Source: Hypomyces perniciosus (Eukaryota > Ascomycota > Sordariomycetes > Hypocreales > Hypocreaceae). Taken from it: a stretch of DNA of 64,000 nucleotides. A program made the position numbers and the translations under genes. Location: assembly GCA_008477525.1 (NCBI GenBank), contig SPDT01000009.1, positions 310,001 to 374,000 on the forward strand, in the 5' to 3' direction. Position 1 is the stretch's first letter, and every line of letters begins with the position of its first letter. The notes under the pieces are model-generated. The model was not told where the DNA came from, made no database searches, and saw only the letters and a program-made list of their open reading frames with translations. This document shows, piece after piece, positions 1 to 12,059 of this stretch.

Positions 1-1
1 C

Positions 2-454
2 GCTCCATCCCCGCTCCATCTGATTCTATCATGGGACCCTGCAGATAAACTTCGCATTAACTACCGAAGAGGCGGCTTTGAAATCCCATTCTCAAACCCA
101 GATATTCTCCTGCGAGCAAGCCATCCAGACTTCTGGGGCCGGATTCATGTTGATGACTTAGGCAAATACATCAAGAAAGTGTCTGGAAAGCTCCAAACAA
201 AAATACTGTATTTCCATGATGAGGATTGGAAATTGCACACTATAGATGTGAAATTCGCTCCTTTTCACGACGAAAGTTCAGGTTTTAGGCAATACAAATA
301 CGAGTTTGAAGTGGATAGGCTACGCCATTGGATGCGTTCAACGCTCTGGTCTCCTAAGCAAAAAACGCTATCCCTGGAACAGATCAATTCCTCCAGCACC
401 CGGGGAGAGCCCCGGGCTCCTTGGCATCTACGCAAAGGGTCCAGTCTGGAATAG
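2..454 (+). CDS. 3' part of an unknown protein gene (partial)
   Basis: An open frame runs from the first bases of the window to a TAG at 452-454, giving the last ~150 residues of a protein whose start lies outside. The first part is rich in aromatic and charged residues (motifs such as SWDPADKLR, FWGRIHVDDLGKYI and YFHDEDWKL). The tail after about residue 125 is low-complexity (SSSTRGEPRAPW) and may be a decayed end or an unspliced intron. I do not recognise the family. It could equally be the last exon of a normal gene or a truncated relic. Confidence 0.4.
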   Translation, partial: APSPLHLILSWDPADKLRINYRRGGFEIPFSNPDILLRASHPDFWGRIHVDDLGKYIKKVSGKLQTKILYFHDEDWKLHTIDVKFAPFHDESSGFRQYKYEFEVDRLRHWMRSTLWSPKQKTLSLEQINSSSTRGEPRAPWHLRKGSSLE

Positions 455-1699
455 ATAGTGCCACATTCTAACAGATTTGCATTCCGAACTTTGTTCTAGA
501 GGCTATTGCGCCGAATGTTCATTCCAATCCGCATTTTTACTGATCTTTCATAACTACATTCAACTGTAATCAGTTTGACCGAGAGTATATATGTATCATG
601 CCCGCCCCAATCTTGTTTTTCTTACCTAATATACGGAGTAGTAGCTACTGTATTTGAAAATCACTACCCGTTGGTCATTAGTTAATTATCATGAACAACC
701 CTTTCTTGCTCTTTATCTTTAACCCCAGCTGCATTGTGACAACCACACGAGAGCTGTCAGCCCATTGTGCGTTCCTTTTGTGCTATTGGCATTATGATCA
801 AATAGTGCTCCAGTGCCCTTTTGTTCCTGATCTCCAGCTTTGTGGAAATTGTGGTCCTATCAGCCGTACTACTGCACACCCACCTATAGTTTCCTTGTGG
901 GTTTGGGTATGTGGTTGTGTGTGTGCTTTCCCCCCTCGACAAACTGTTAGTCTCTATGTATTCAAATAGCAGTTTTTCCCACCATACTCAATATTTCCGC
1001 CTTGGAAGGCGGCCCGTTCCAGGACATAATAGTAGTTAGGTAGGCCAATAGGATACATGGATTTGCCAGTCTAAATGAAGAATGTGGCTAATGGCAGCTG
1101 CAACAGCAGCAACCTATCTATTAATCCTAAATACTGATTAATAGCCCTCTTCGCTTTTCTGTAAAAATCATCATGATTAATAGAAAGAAGGCTTTGTACG
1201 ACATAGACCCCTGCATGCTTTCTGGCTCGTTCCCCCCTTCATAGTTAGGCATGCCGAAGCTATGTACTAAATCAATTCCAACATCGGCATCCCGCGGAGA
1301 CAAGGCATAAAGGGTGCCGCCGTCATCTGACCTATCTACCTGCGAGGAGGTCGGAATTTGCAAAGAGGTCGGCGGTGGAGAGCTAAGAGGCGAGCTGTTT
1401 TTTTTTTTGAGGAGAGCCCAGATTATCCACGCTGCTCCAATGTTGGCATTTATTCTCCCTTCAAGTTCCTGTACGCACCAAACGCCAACCCTACCCCGAA
1501 ATCCAACACTAATATGTTTAGGCCCTACAATTCAGTCGAGTTGGCAGGTCGAGGTGAGTCGTGTAAGTAGACCCGCAAACCCTTTCGATAGTGTCATTTT
1601 CGGAACGCTCTAATTAGCATGGAAGAACCACCAAACACATTGCAGTATATTAGCATGCTATGAATGTAAGATACGGCTCTGTACCGGAGTCTTTACTGT
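455..1699. other. Gene-free stretch apart from repeat E
   Basis: I see no supported gene here. The stretch contains repeat E (725-957), an ACGGAGTA-type motif near 632-640 and a run of T at about 1400. Short frames in it have no recognisable motifs and overlap on both strands. Confidence 0.4.
725..957 (+). repeat. Dispersed repeat E, copy 1
   Basis: About 230 bp starting CCCCAGCTGCATTGTG and ending near CCCCCTCGACAAACTG. The same order of blocks recurs in direct orientation at 23781-23976 (CCCCAGCTGCATTGTG, CATTATGAT.AA.TAGTGC, TCCAGCTT.GTGG, TTTCC.TGTGGG, CCCCCCTCGACA). The final block appears inverted near 12400-12420. It holds no convincing reading frame. It is a decayed dispersed element of unknown class. 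Confidence 0.6.
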
Positions 1700-2567
1700 C
1701 TATTCTATCGCTTCTCGAGATCTATCATCCTGTTGTGTAAACTTCTCGATATCGCCAACCCAGTGTAACGCTACTCCTTCTATTACCCCGTTGTCTTGAT
1801 AGAACTGGGCTCTATTCCGCTGATCACCATGAACCAGCTCCAGGTCAAGGCCGTGGTCTAACGTCATGGTGCAAGCTAGCTCGTAATGGGCCTTTTGCTT
1901 CTGGCATCTCACCTTTGTACACTGCCAGGTACAGTACTCGTTGACTGCGTCGTCTCGATAACCTGGTACGTCAAGCCATGGGGATGTCGGGCATGTTGTA
2001 TCTGGTATGGACAGGCCACTAGGACCAGCTAGGGCCTTGTCAGTTTGACCCAGAACGACAGGGTGGATATGTATAGCCGGAAGACCGGTAGCCTGTGAGT
2101 CTGAGTCGAGTCTCGGACGCTTGGGTTTGCGTTCCGATTGTTGTTGCTTTTCACGGTATACTTGAGTTCGAGACCATTCTAGTAGTTCGACGTCATCAAA
2201 TCGTTGCTGGATTTGGGACACAGATTCTAGGCGCTCGTCGCCTGCCCACTGCCTTGGAGTGTCCCCCAAACCATGGATCAATAGTTCAATATCAGGGCAG
2301 GATTTTTTGAAACATGGTATTGGTAACTCGGGGTCCCGACTCCCTTGAAGGATTATGCTCGTCCTTCGAAAGATGGATTTTCTGTGCATGTTAGGCTGAC
2401 TTCTACTGTGAATGGTTACAAAATCCAGACTCACCTTGCACATCCAGCAGAAGAGATCCGTAAAGATGCTAAATTAAAATTAAGCCACAGTCGAGTGATA
2501 AAAGAGCACTCGTAGTCAGGCAAGAGGAGCTGCTTACCATCCCCTAGCAGGTCTTTCTCTACCAGAA
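1700..2567 (-). CDS. Conserved fungal protein of unknown function, spliced
   Basis: The main exon (1700-2381) encodes ~226 residues ending in a C-terminal block with YCTWQ, GLDLEL and GDIEKF motifs. I recall this combination from unannotated ascomycete proteins. The nominal first residues at 2382-2443 are better read as an intron: 2382-2434 (53 nt) has a GTGAGT donor, a GCCTAAC branch point and a CAG acceptor. A short exon 2435-2468 and a further intron 2469-2537 (GTAAGC...TTTAG) extend the frame in phase to residues CILVEKDLLGD. The true start is upstream and not resolved; the open frame at 2602-2871, with a CVGC...C motif, may supply an earlier exon. The middle is basic (KPKRPRLD, a possible nuclear localisation signal). 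Function unknown. Confidence 0.5.
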
Positions 2568-3763
2568 TACATTATTTTGAGGTTGTAGCCCAGTTGAGTG
2601 TCTATCTCATGTCGCTGAAAGGCACAGAAATATTTCCCCCCATATCCAAGAAGTTGTTGTGTATGCGGCAAATCGCCGCACTACATCCGACGCATTTGAC
2701 GGAAATGTCGAAATCGGAGTCTGATGATGGCATGCTCATCGTTTCCTTGCGGTAAGGTCTTCGAATGTGAACGCAGGTTTTTCGACGTACCACCGACTTC
2801 GTTGGATGGGTTTGAATGCGACCAGAGGGAAATGATTGAAGGCGAGTAATGCTTGGCATCCAGATGCGCATGGTCGACGGAGGGGATGCGACCTCGCGTT
2901 GGCTATTCGAAAACGCGATCCTGACTAAGCAGACAGCCCAAGCTCCCAGTATTTTAAAAACAAAAAATTACGGAGTGGTTGATCTATGCTTGAACCCTTG
3001 AACAGAAGAGCAGAGAAAACATAAGAAGATCGCAGTTCAGAGTAATAAAATAAAACTGGCTGCTTGAAGGAAAGAAGATCTTTTGGATAAAGGCATCAAT
3101 AAAGCCCCTGAGATCGTAGGTGTGGAAGTGACGGTTATCAGACAGGTTTAGCGCGATATATAGAGAGTTGCTAGTTCGGATACAGTTTAGCCTTGACAGT
3201 GAAAATCAAAAGAGGTTTAGTTTTGACCACGAAATTCTGATTGGCCCGCAGACGACAGAACGACGACAAGGTCAACAACTTGCAAGCTTGATAATATCGC
3301 AAAGTGTACAAAAATCATACATATTAAAAAGGCATCTATAATATTCTAAGACCATATGAAGTGGATATAAGGCATAGTGAGTAATTTTTATGTTCCCATT
3401 TGCTACTCAAGTCTAGTCATGTTTCAGTAATGGCAATATTTTTAATGTTGTATTGTTGCCATCAATTGGGAGATTCGATACGAACTCCTCCAAATTTCAC
3501 GATATTCCTGTGGTTTCTGCAGATTCCTCTTTTTTCTTCAGATTCCCCTTATTGCTGCATATTTCCTTTGTTGCTACATATTTTGTGTGTTGCTGTAGAT
3601 TTCTCTCGTTTCCAAAGATTTCTTTAAACCCCAAGTTCCGCTGGGAGATGACCTAAGCGGAAAATTCCGCTGTTATTGTAATGAGATACGCGACACCTTC
3701 CACGCTAATCATTCTTTCCTTTCGTACTCTGCTTGACACCAGGTCTTGTCCCCACGAGACATC
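2568..3763. other. Intergenic region upstream of the kinase gene
   Basis: Apart from a possible exon at 2602-2871 (minus), I see no gene. Positions 2835-2930 share a ~70-bp block with 26765-26850 (GCGATC.TGACTAAGCAGACAG), so part of this stretch is repeat-derived. An AT-rich segment with TATA-like tracts lies at 3290-3400. Confidence 0.35.
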
Positions 3764-6178
3764 ATGGAGTCGTGGTTAAAGATCGCGGAAGAATATCCTA
3801 TCAAAAATGGCCTTGATATATTTCGCGCGTCCTTCAATACCCTTTGTGGAGAGAGAAACATTCCTCATTCATCAGACGTGCTGAACGAGCTCAGTCAACA
3901 AGGTAAGGAAAGAGGCGACTGGATGGCATCCATCTGCCACCTTGCGTAGTTGGTCTCATCCTAATTGCACACAGACTTTCGGACCATGGCGATCCAGCTT
4001 CTCAACTCTCTACAAAGCCTTCCAGCTGCTGGCCTCATCACCTCGCCGACGAGCCGTGGCAGCCTCCAACGCGATCTCATCAGACTCATTTCCACAGTCG
4101 CCTCCGACTACTTCGACTCCAACCGCATTAGACCTCTGCTGAAAGTGGCCCTCGCCCAGAGTTCCGACGACGCAATCATCTGGACTCACGTATATAGCAC
4201 TCTCACCGAGTCCACGCCTCCTCCGCAACCGATAGCATCTTCACTCCAGCAAACTCCCTGGATACAAAACACTGGCAGCTTCGCGAACTCGTCCGAATAT
4301 CGTAAACATGTGGATGATGTGCTCAAGCAGGAGCTCGGCACTATGCATGTCGGTCTCCCAGATTTTCACAAGGCATATTTCGGAAATAGGGTCCTTGAAA
4401 CCGAGTCTGAAGCAGTCTTCAAGAAGTGCAAAGAAGGCAGCGAGCCCCTCTATTGCGACAGGTGGAGTGGGTGGCCGAACGATGCCAATCAGGACAGTGT
4501 CTTGAGCTGGTTCGCAGAACTGATCGAGAAGCTGGCTGCGTTTGCGGAGGAATGCGCTTCCATGCCATCAACACATCAACGGAGACCGTTAGCGCAGCCT
4601 AATAAGCCGATAGATGGTTCTATAGCGAAACGCAAGTTGGATGTCGGTTTTGTCAACGACCCCAAGGCTACAAAGGACTCAAGATGTCACTGGTCGCAGA
4701 TTCTTGTGCCAGGGGAGCTTAAAAGCAGTCCATCGGCAGACATGCCTTCGGACGCATGGCTTGATATAGGAAGATACGCTAGGGAAGTGCTCTCTGCTCA
4801 AGCTACACGCCGCTTTGTGTTGGGTTTCACTCTTTGTGGATCGGTCATGAGGGTATGGGCATTTGATCGTCTTGGGGGGATTGCGTCCGCACAATTTGAC
4901 ATTAATAAGGACGGGCAGCGCTTTGTGTTGACGATCCTTGGGTTCCTATGGATGAATGACGAACAGCTTGGGTTTGATCCGACTATTATCACATCGGGCG
5001 ATAGGCGGTTTATCATGATTGAACGGGCTGGCCGAACTGAACGTATAATTATTGATAAGTTGATGGGGCGTAGGCCGTGTGTCGCAGGTCGAGCCACAAC
5101 GTGTTGGAAAGGCTACCACGGGGATGATCCACAGACGCCGCTTGTTATTAAAGACTCTTGGCAATACATGGAGCGTGGTGAAGAGGGAGAGGTGCTCCAA
5201 GAGGCGACCGCCAAAAGTGTAATCAACGTGGCACGATACTATCATCACGAAACAGTTCAGGTACTCGGCGTGGATGACGACGTTCGGATTAATGTACGAA
5301 AAGGATTGGATATTAAAACAGCAACAAACTATCAGCGTCCACGTTCGAAAACACCACTGCGGAGAGACGCAGCCGATCCTCTGCGGAAAGACCGTAGCTT
5401 TTCTGCCGGGGTGAAGCGATCATCCAGCCAGACTGGCGCTTTCCTGCCCCCAGAGAAACGATCTTGTTCAGAATCTACAACAAAGGCTAGCAGTGATGTC
5501 TTGGCCAACAGAGTCCACCGACGAGTGGTTCTTCGTGACTATGGATTGCCTATTTACAAGGCAAGTTCCCGAGCAGCCCTACTCGCATGCTTGGAAGGCT
5601 GCATCCAGGGCCACGAGTCCCTGCGTAAAGCTGGTTTCCTGCATAGAGACATCTCAATCTACAATCTTATGATAAACGAAGATGAAAAGAATCCTTCCTG
5701 GCCTGCGTTCTTGATCGATCTTGATCTTGCTATAAAGGTGAAACGGGAAGGCGCGTCAGGGGCAAAAGGGAAGACCGGCACGAGAGCCTTTATGGCGATT
5801 GGTGCACTTTTAGGCGAGCAGCATTCTTTCATGCATGACCTCGAGTCATTCTTCTGGGTGCTCTTCTGGATATGCATTCACTACGACGGCCCGGACGAGG
5901 GCAGAGTCGTTCGACGGTTCGAGAAGTGGAATTATGTCGATACGGAAGAGTTAGCAGAACTGAAAAAGGGGCAAGTATCACATGAAGGGGACTTCATCAG
6001 GATCGCGGAGGAGAATTTCACTTCATATTATCGACCGTTGACACCTTGGGTGAACAGATTACGGAAAGAGGTATTTCCAAATGGCAGGAGGTGGGAGAGT
6101 GAGGACGGAGAATTGTATTCTCGGATGATGGCCATCCTCCAGGAAGCCCAGAAAGATTCAAATGAGTTGACAGATTGA
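3764..6178 (+). CDS. FunK1-type protein kinase (fungal-specific)
   Basis: Two exons, 3764-3902 and 3975-6178, are joined by a 72-nt intron (AG/GTAAGG...CACACAG). They give a ~780-aa protein, and the join keeps frame (…SQQ-DFRTMA…). The kinase core is C-terminal. It has a catalytic-loop HRD at about residue 603 (FLHRDISIYNLMIN), LIDLDLA in place of DFG near 630, then KGKTGTRAFMAI and HDLESFFWVLFWICIHYDG, the signature of the FunK1/Pkinase_fungal family. The middle holds WLDIGRYAREVL, FDINKDGQRFVLTILGFLWM and DSWQYMERGEEGE, the usual N-terminal half of these proteins. A low-complexity Ser/Arg insert (~490-540) precedes the catalytic loop. The FunK1 family is expanded in multicellular ascomycetes and basidiomycetes; substrates are unknown. 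A decayed relative lies ~800 bp downstream at 6975-7320 on the opposite strand. The frame is intact, so the gene is probably functional. Confidence 0.9.
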
Positions 6179-6774
6179 TAGTTTTGCAGGTCTGAAACTT
6201 CGTTGGGGTGGTGGACTGCAGCTGGCCCACTTTCTATCCTACTACTACTATATGCAATTTCAACAGCTTCCCGTTGGTATTGCTGATGGTGTCATACATG
6301 CACGCCACTACACGTCATGGTCAATTGAATATGTCATGCATCTATGGTCATAAATGACCTCTCCCTCTGGGCTACAACTGGAATAGATAAAAAGAAAAGT
6401 AGTATATTTAAATGCTCACTTTAATACGTACTATACAAACAGTACAGTGCATGCCTGTGACGAACCGTTATACCGTCACACCAATAGGCAAAAGAACAGG
6501 CTAATAATCGCATTTACAGCAATTACTATAACGGTACCAACTGTATATAAGGGAAACGTGCTTAGAACGTGACAATGCCTCTTCGCTAGACTATGCCAGG
6601 ATGCTAAAGCGATACTATCAATCACAGATCAACAGTATGAGGGCTCATTTGCAGATGCATAAAAATGATGGAATTCGACACTCTTGATGTCTTGGATAGC
6701 AATTTGTACGCAAATGGAAGTTTCAGGCGTCTGCCTTGTCCCGAGAGGGTTAGCCTCCCGGGCTCATAACTATC
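6179..6774. other. Intergenic, no feature recognised
   Basis: This is the sequence 3' of the kinase gene. I see no coding motif, repeat or RNA gene that I can support. Confidence 0.3.
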
Positions 6775-6850
6775 AAACCGTTGTACCAGACCAGCAAAAG
6801 TGAAGTGTACACCTCAGCAATTGTAGCTGATAGTGCAGGTTATATTGCAG
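6775..6850 (+). mobile_element. Short Copia fragment
   Basis: This fragment of ~75 bp reads ACCGTTGTACCAG..CAGCAAAAG and matches, in inverted orientation, the Copia relic at 14060-14136 (peptide YQ.SKSEVYTSAIVADSA). It is a short scrap of a reverse-transcriptase region and clearly non-functional. Confidence 0.65.
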
Positions 6851-6974
6851 TTGACAGATACGCCCTACTGGTTGGGATCGGCCTACATCTCAACGATGGG
6901 TCGAGAAAGCTTCAAGACGGCCGACAACTGTCCCTCAATACAGTCTCAAGTGACCGGCCAGTAATTTATAGCTC

Positions 6975-7320
6975 TCGAGACTTCTAGTCCTTTGCGAATA
7001 ATCCTTAAGACGTCATCAGCAATGCCAACGCGAAAGGGCTCGTCGTGACAATATCGCGCCCATTAATCCCTCCTTTCTGTTACCTCACAGAGTAGTTTGC
7101 CTTCCTCAACTCGCTCTGTATCTTGCCACGAATCTTTAATAACCAGCGGCGTGCTCAGCTCCATCTCGTAATGGGCTTCTCACCTTATTACGCCATTCAT
7201 AGTTAGGCGCTCTATATGACCGTTTCGTTCAATCTCAATATACAGCTCGAGAAATCCAACAATGGTTGATATGAACTGCGGCCTGTCTTTGTTAATTTCC
7301 GGCAGTGTAATACGAACCCC
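6975..7320 (-). pseudogene. FunK1 kinase relic
   Basis: The minus strand reads, in order, LPEINKDRPQFISTIVGFLE, IEIERNGHIERLTMN, TPLVIKDSWQDTERVEEGK, then after a stop WARYCHDEPFRVGIADDV and LRIIRKGLE. These blocks match consecutive parts of the intact kinase at 3764-6178 (FDINKDGQRFVLTILGFL; IMIERAGRTERIIID; TPLVIKDSWQYMERGEEGE; VARYYHHETVQVLGVDDDV; INVRKGLD). Segments between the blocks are deleted, there is at least one in-frame stop, and the catalytic half is missing. It is a dead, 3'-truncated FunK1 copy and not a recent duplicate, since identity is low. Confidence 0.75.
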
Positions 7321-7781
7321 CGGACCGATCAGACTTCAATATTCCTATCCACGATCTATATATGGTGAAACCTAGTTTCAAATGATGAGCATCTTGAACT
7401 ATACGCACTTCTCTTACGTACCCCCCAACATCAATCTATCTATACGAGGCTGTGTCGGCTGATGGATTGCTCTTTGGCTCACCAGCAGTAAGGATCTGTG
7501 ACTATTGGTCTCTATAGGTTGGGCATGGATACAGAACAGACTTGTATTATGTGTAGGGAAGAAGCTACCTAAGGTAATACAAACAGGTATGAGGAATTCG
7601 GCGGTTGGTCACGTGACATCCACTCAACAGTTCCCGGTGCTGTACTCCGTACTGCCTGGCCCATAACTCTCTGGACTATACGGAGAGCCTCTTGCTCCTT
7701 GTGCTGCGTTACCCTTGTGCTGTGTAGCTCAGCACGCTATCCTTCCGAGCTATAAATTTCGAAAACTTGTTCAGTCTTTCT

Positions 7782-8221
7782 TTAGCAAGTTGGCCTGGTG
7801 AGAGCTTTGACAAGCTCGTCAAATGACCTGCTGGCGAGTTCACTCCATTTCATTTTAGCTTCCGGCGGCGACTGGTCCTCCCAGTCGTAAGTCCAATGCA
7901 CGCTTCTAAATAAACCTGGCTCCTCTGCTTGCACCCAATTACCATATGGATCCAGTTCCCAATACTGAATTGAAAAGGCCAGTTTGAAGCCGACTTCCAA
8001 CTTCATGCGCACAATTGCTGTATCCGAGAGGGTATCTTTGCATCCTTTACATTTTCCCAATGTATTATTAACCTGACTGATTTCTACGCCGTCAATCTTC
8101 TTGCACTTTGTGAGCATGCCACATTGCTAAGGCGAAGAAAGGTTAGCTGGCATTCTGCGACACTGAGCTCTGATTGAATACTCACACACCATATTGTTGG
8201 TGTCACTTCTTCAACAGGCAT
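7782..8221 (-). CDS. Small cysteine-motif protein, two exons
   Basis: Exon 1 (8186-8221) encodes MPVEEVTPTIWC and exon 2 (7782-8126) continues QCGMLTKCKK. The 59-nt intron (8127-8185) has a GTGAGT donor, a GCTAAC branch point and a TTAG acceptor, and the join is in phase. The product is 126 aa. The splice creates the N-terminal cluster C-x-C-x5-C, followed by CKGC at about residues 37-41, which may be a zinc-binding knuckle. The rest is Trp-rich (YWELDPYGNWV, HWTYDWED). I do not recognise the family. A TATAAATA box lies ~85 nt upstream (8308-8315), which supports this start. Confidence 0.6.
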
Positions 8222-8307
8222 TTTGGCAGATCAAGAGAGGCGAAAATCCAAGAAAAATGTCCTAAGTAACAGAAACGGTGTAGGGAGTCTTGGGGACGTT
8301 TGCTGTA

Positions 8308-8315
8308 TATTTATA
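8308..8315 (-). promoter_or_regulatory. TATA box for the gene at 7782-8221
   Basis: TATAAATA on the minus strand, 86-94 nt upstream of the ATG at 8221. This distance is typical of fungal promoters. Confidence 0.45.
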
Positions 8316-9320
8316 GGTAGTACTGCGGTGAAAAGCGCTACCAATCCACATAAGTTTATGATTTCAGGTTTGTACTTCGTACGGAGTAGAGTTCGTTCGT
8401 TTACGCGGCACACGGAGATAAGCGGCACACAATCCTACTGGTCGAGAGGCTTCGAGAGGGATGCCAAGTGCATAATGCGTGTGTCAGGGTGAATCATGCC
8501 AGGAATAAAGACAGCCACCTGGCCCGGTTTTCCCTGTGATGTTGGGTCAACAGCACCAACGCCAACCCCAAGAAAAAAAATTTATAGCTGAATAAAATGA
8601 CCCCAATACCTAATGCCGTATGCCAAATGCTTAGCTACTAAACAGGTGCCACATTGTCAACGGGTCGCATTTTGGGCCTGCCCGACTCGTCATTTCAGCA
8701 CGCCACCCCTGAATGCCAGAATCAGCCGTCAATTGGCAAACCAGGCATCAAGTCGTTCAATGACAGTATTAGGTCCAAGTGGTTATGAGAGACTCTGACT
8801 CTACAGGTAGTTGCTTTCTCCCCGCTATCTCCGACCGCTGGCTATACAAGTTGAGAGATGGATGGTGTTGTGCGTGCTAGGGTCAGCGTACAAGGGCCAG
8901 ACCGGCCAATGGGACTCACCGGCTCCAAAAAAGTACCCTGCTCACCCTCCCCATGTCTTGAGGCTATATTACGGCGCAACCTTGTGCTGCCAACCTCCCA
9001 TTTCCTCACATACGACAAGTTCCACACTTTTTGGTTATACCCCCAAGACCCCTGGAAGGTCAAACTTTTCGTTCGGTGTAAGTCAACTTAGAGTTTCGGT
9101 CAGCCAAGTAAGGTTAGAGGCCGCAGTCTTGAGTACGGCACTGCAGCCAACAGATTATTGTGTGCAATTTACTGTCTAGTCACTATGTTTATGGCATCGT
9201 TTTTGTGCCTAGGTCCTGTGGCCTAATACTGTTCTGAAGTCCTCAGCTGGGGAGGAATGAGAAAAACCCCATGGCATCAAGACGCTGCTAAATTCACATT
9301 ACATGAAGAAGTCCTCGGCA
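8316..9320. other. No gene supported; decayed sequence
   Basis: Several overlapping short frames exist on both strands (for example near 8811-9179) but none has a recognisable motif or clear splice structure. A palindromic GTACGGAGTA-type motif lies at 8380-8388. Confidence 0.3.
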
Positions 9321-9329
9321 AGGCGCAAC

Positions 9330-9430
9330 TTTGTTGGAGGTCAGCCAAGGCCAAGAGTGAGGCTATCGAAGCACCAAGCCACAATTATCCAGGTTTCGCC
9401 TGCCGGAATAGGGTATGATCTTCGCGTTGG
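9330..9430 (-). repeat. Repeat F segment, inverted copy
   Basis: About 100 bp matching 13270-13380 in inverted orientation (shared blocks GAAGCACCAAGCCAC, ATTATCC.GGTTTCGCC and GAATAGGG.TATG). It is part of a decayed mosaic repeat whose other segments lie at 9735-9775, 10850-10990, 13040-13380 and 26280-26490. Confidence 0.55.
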
Positions 9431-11583
9431 AAGGAGTCTACTCGTACCAAGACTACCGCCAAAATCAGGACTTGGCAAGTGATGTGGAAACCGGAGATTC
9501 TCCCCGGTCATCAGCCGCTTGTCACATAGTACTTCATAGTCCCGCTAGATTTCTATTTATAGACCCGGAAGGATGAGGCAAAATGCAAGTACAGAAAGGG
9601 TTATGGTGATGATCTGATGTTGATCAGGTCGCTGCACTTGTACTCTCACTTACTTCATAGCAATATCATTGTCCAGCTGCATACACCTGATAACTAAAAC
9701 TTAGCATAGATAGCGGAATAAGTACTCCTTCGCTCGTTACGATCCTTGTGGTATGTACGAAGTGGAATTGTAGGGGTACATCACGTTGCCAATGGCGTTC
9801 TTCAGCTCCAGAGAAATACTCCATAGCTGCTTGCTTGTCATTTTAAACTAGGACACTAATCATGAGTCAATTTCTCCATCCATAGCTCATCTGACTTAGT
9901 ATCGTACACAGGTAACACTGCACTTTTAATGAGAATTGTGTTTGTAGCCCATGCATGAATTTTAAGATCTTGCTGACCGGGGCCTTAAGCTTCTTTTTTT
10001 TTCAACATCAATAGCCGATAGTAGGGGTGCCCTCTTGGGTGGACATAGGTGCATATGCTCGGAAGCATCTAGCCGACTTTCGGTGTGCTTTGATGCACGC
10101 CCTACCAGGTTGCCTTGCCTGCCTTGCGGCTCAAGGCCAGTCTCCGTTGCATTCTATGTCATCTGCATTCATCGCTTTCCAATATGCGCATGACGCGATT
10201 GCAGTTAAGTAATACGTCTTCCTAGATCGTCGAGGCAGCAATCACATTCACTATGACGGTTTCTGTTGGGTTGTATCCTCATGCCTTAGCACATCCCGCT
10301 TCCAGCCGTTTACTATCAATATTGTTAGACTGGTAGTGACTCACCAAGCACTAACACGGTTTCATATGCGACCTGGTCACATCCGCGAATGTGACTAGGC
10401 AGCTGCATCTTGACCAGCAGGGTTGTGTGCCATTAATGTCGGTAGCCAATCTACTAAAACTATCCATTCTTCAATGTCGACCGCTCTATGTGATTTATTA
10501 CTTACTACAAGTCATTGCGTGGATGGGTCTTCGAGATGCAATCACTTTCCCTTGCTGGGAGTCCGACGTTATTGCAATAATAACATACACTGTACGCGAG
10601 ACCAACAAACACCTGTTTGTTGTCGATCGACTACCGCTTTCATGGGGACGTGCTAGCTTCCCCTTCTTGGATTAACTAGCCGAGGTGAAAGCGAAATAAT
10701 GGTAGCTTGGCGTGGATTATTGTAGTCAGTCTCGGCTGATCTCCAGTTGGGAGAAGGAGGGGTTGCGACTCCTCAACACCTTTCAGCGTTCAGTTAGACC
10801 CCACACGGATCAGAAAGGGCAACGAGGGTCAAGGCGTATTCCGTACAAAGTACAGAGTATTTATTGTGCTATTCCCTGGTTTCAGTCAGCATGTAGCTGA
10901 ACATTAACATCATTATGAAATAAGTGAGACTTTAGGTATAGCGACTTGATCGACACGATATCAGCGTAACCCTGGCTGTACCTCACCAACTAGCATATCC
11001 CTTTGAAGGCGATGAGGGTCACTTCTCGGGATCCTGACGGATTGGATAGCCCCAGCAATTTGGCTGTGTACAAATCGCTACATCGCACATCGATCCTAGC
11101 AGGCTTTTGAGCCCGCGAATTGAGATTATTCCCTCCCAATTCACCAAGGGTTTATCACCGAATTCTTGTTCTGTTCAGTCGGGCCCGCGGCTGCGTTGTT
11201 GTTGGTCGGTGGCGAAGGCATCACAAAGAGCTTACGTATAAGATTGGAAGTGGAGACTGTTGGCCGACAAACCAACGTACCAATTTTCCAGTATATCTTA
11301 CTGAAAACGTTGTACAAAATTCAATTACGTAAAATCGAAAAGCAGAGTAAAATACCAATAGGCTTCAAATAGGAGGCTTTACTGTGTACCCTATCTTATA
11401 AGCCTATGACCGTGGTTTTTAATACCCTGCCGATTGTCGGCCGCTTGACACTTTTCATCGGCTGCCCCTTGCTTGCATCGCTGTGCAAAATTTCCCCTGC
11501 AAACTCAATTGTCAGTTACCTGACGGCAATTAACAATAGAAGAGTAAGCCAAGCAGCGAATGTCACGGGGCATCTGCTAGGTA

Positions 11584-11618
<35 letters not shown>

Positions 11619-11690
11619 AATTCAAAAAACAAACAATCTGTAAGCAATTGAGCTGGCATCAAGCGTGATGAATACCACTGATTATACAAC
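9431..11690. other. Repeat-derived, no intact gene
   Basis: This contains repeat-F pieces: 9735-9775 (GATCCTTGTGG block) and 10850-10990, which is direct to 26280-26400 (blocks ATTCCCT.GTTT.AGTCAGC and GATCAGCGTAA). It also has a TAG microsatellite at about 11586-11617. A short frame at 10027 has a weak FunK1-like WVDIGAYAR motif but nothing else, so I do not call it. Confidence 0.4.
11586..11617 (+). repeat. Trinucleotide microsatellite (GTA/AGT)n
   Basis: About ten tandem copies of the unit GTA. It is likely length-variable between strains. Confidence 0.9.
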
Positions 11691-11699
11691 TGCCTTACG

Positions 11700-12000
11700 C
11701 CGTAACCCTAGGTCCTTTGTAATAATTTTCAGCCTTGCCTAACTTGCCCCCGCGTCTTCGAACCGCCTCAGCAAAATCACCAATCTCCTGTTCCGAAGCA
11801 AAGGGCATGCTTAGATTGATTAGTAAAGCTGGCTAGTAGAGATTATCCCCTGCCTTACCAAGATTGCGTTTTTTTGTACGCTGTACGTTGCATGTAATTC
11901 TCAAGCTCATCAATTGAGGGGTAGAGCATATACCCTACTTCTTGGGAAGCTTCGCACATGATAATGGCGTCGTTCATAGTCGTCATATTTGCGTGGCCTA
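11700..12000 (-). pseudogene. Degenerate coding fragment of unknown family
   Basis: On the minus strand a peptide beginning MTTMNDAIIMCEASQEVGYM (start near 11986) runs ~43 residues to a stop. In another frame, LINLSMPFASEQEIGDFAEA continues to a stop near 11700. The two pieces look like parts of one small acidic protein separated by a frameshift. Family unknown; it may be chance. Confidence 0.25.
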
Positions 12001-12059
12001 GTGTCTTGACTAGAGGGAATATTGTAATCCCGCGTTAAATGTTGGTGCTGGCGAGAAAA

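Noticed and set aside
10027..10212. Possible FunK1 fragment (WVDIGAYAR)
   Set aside because: Only nine residues resemble the kinase family and the following sequence does not; too weak.
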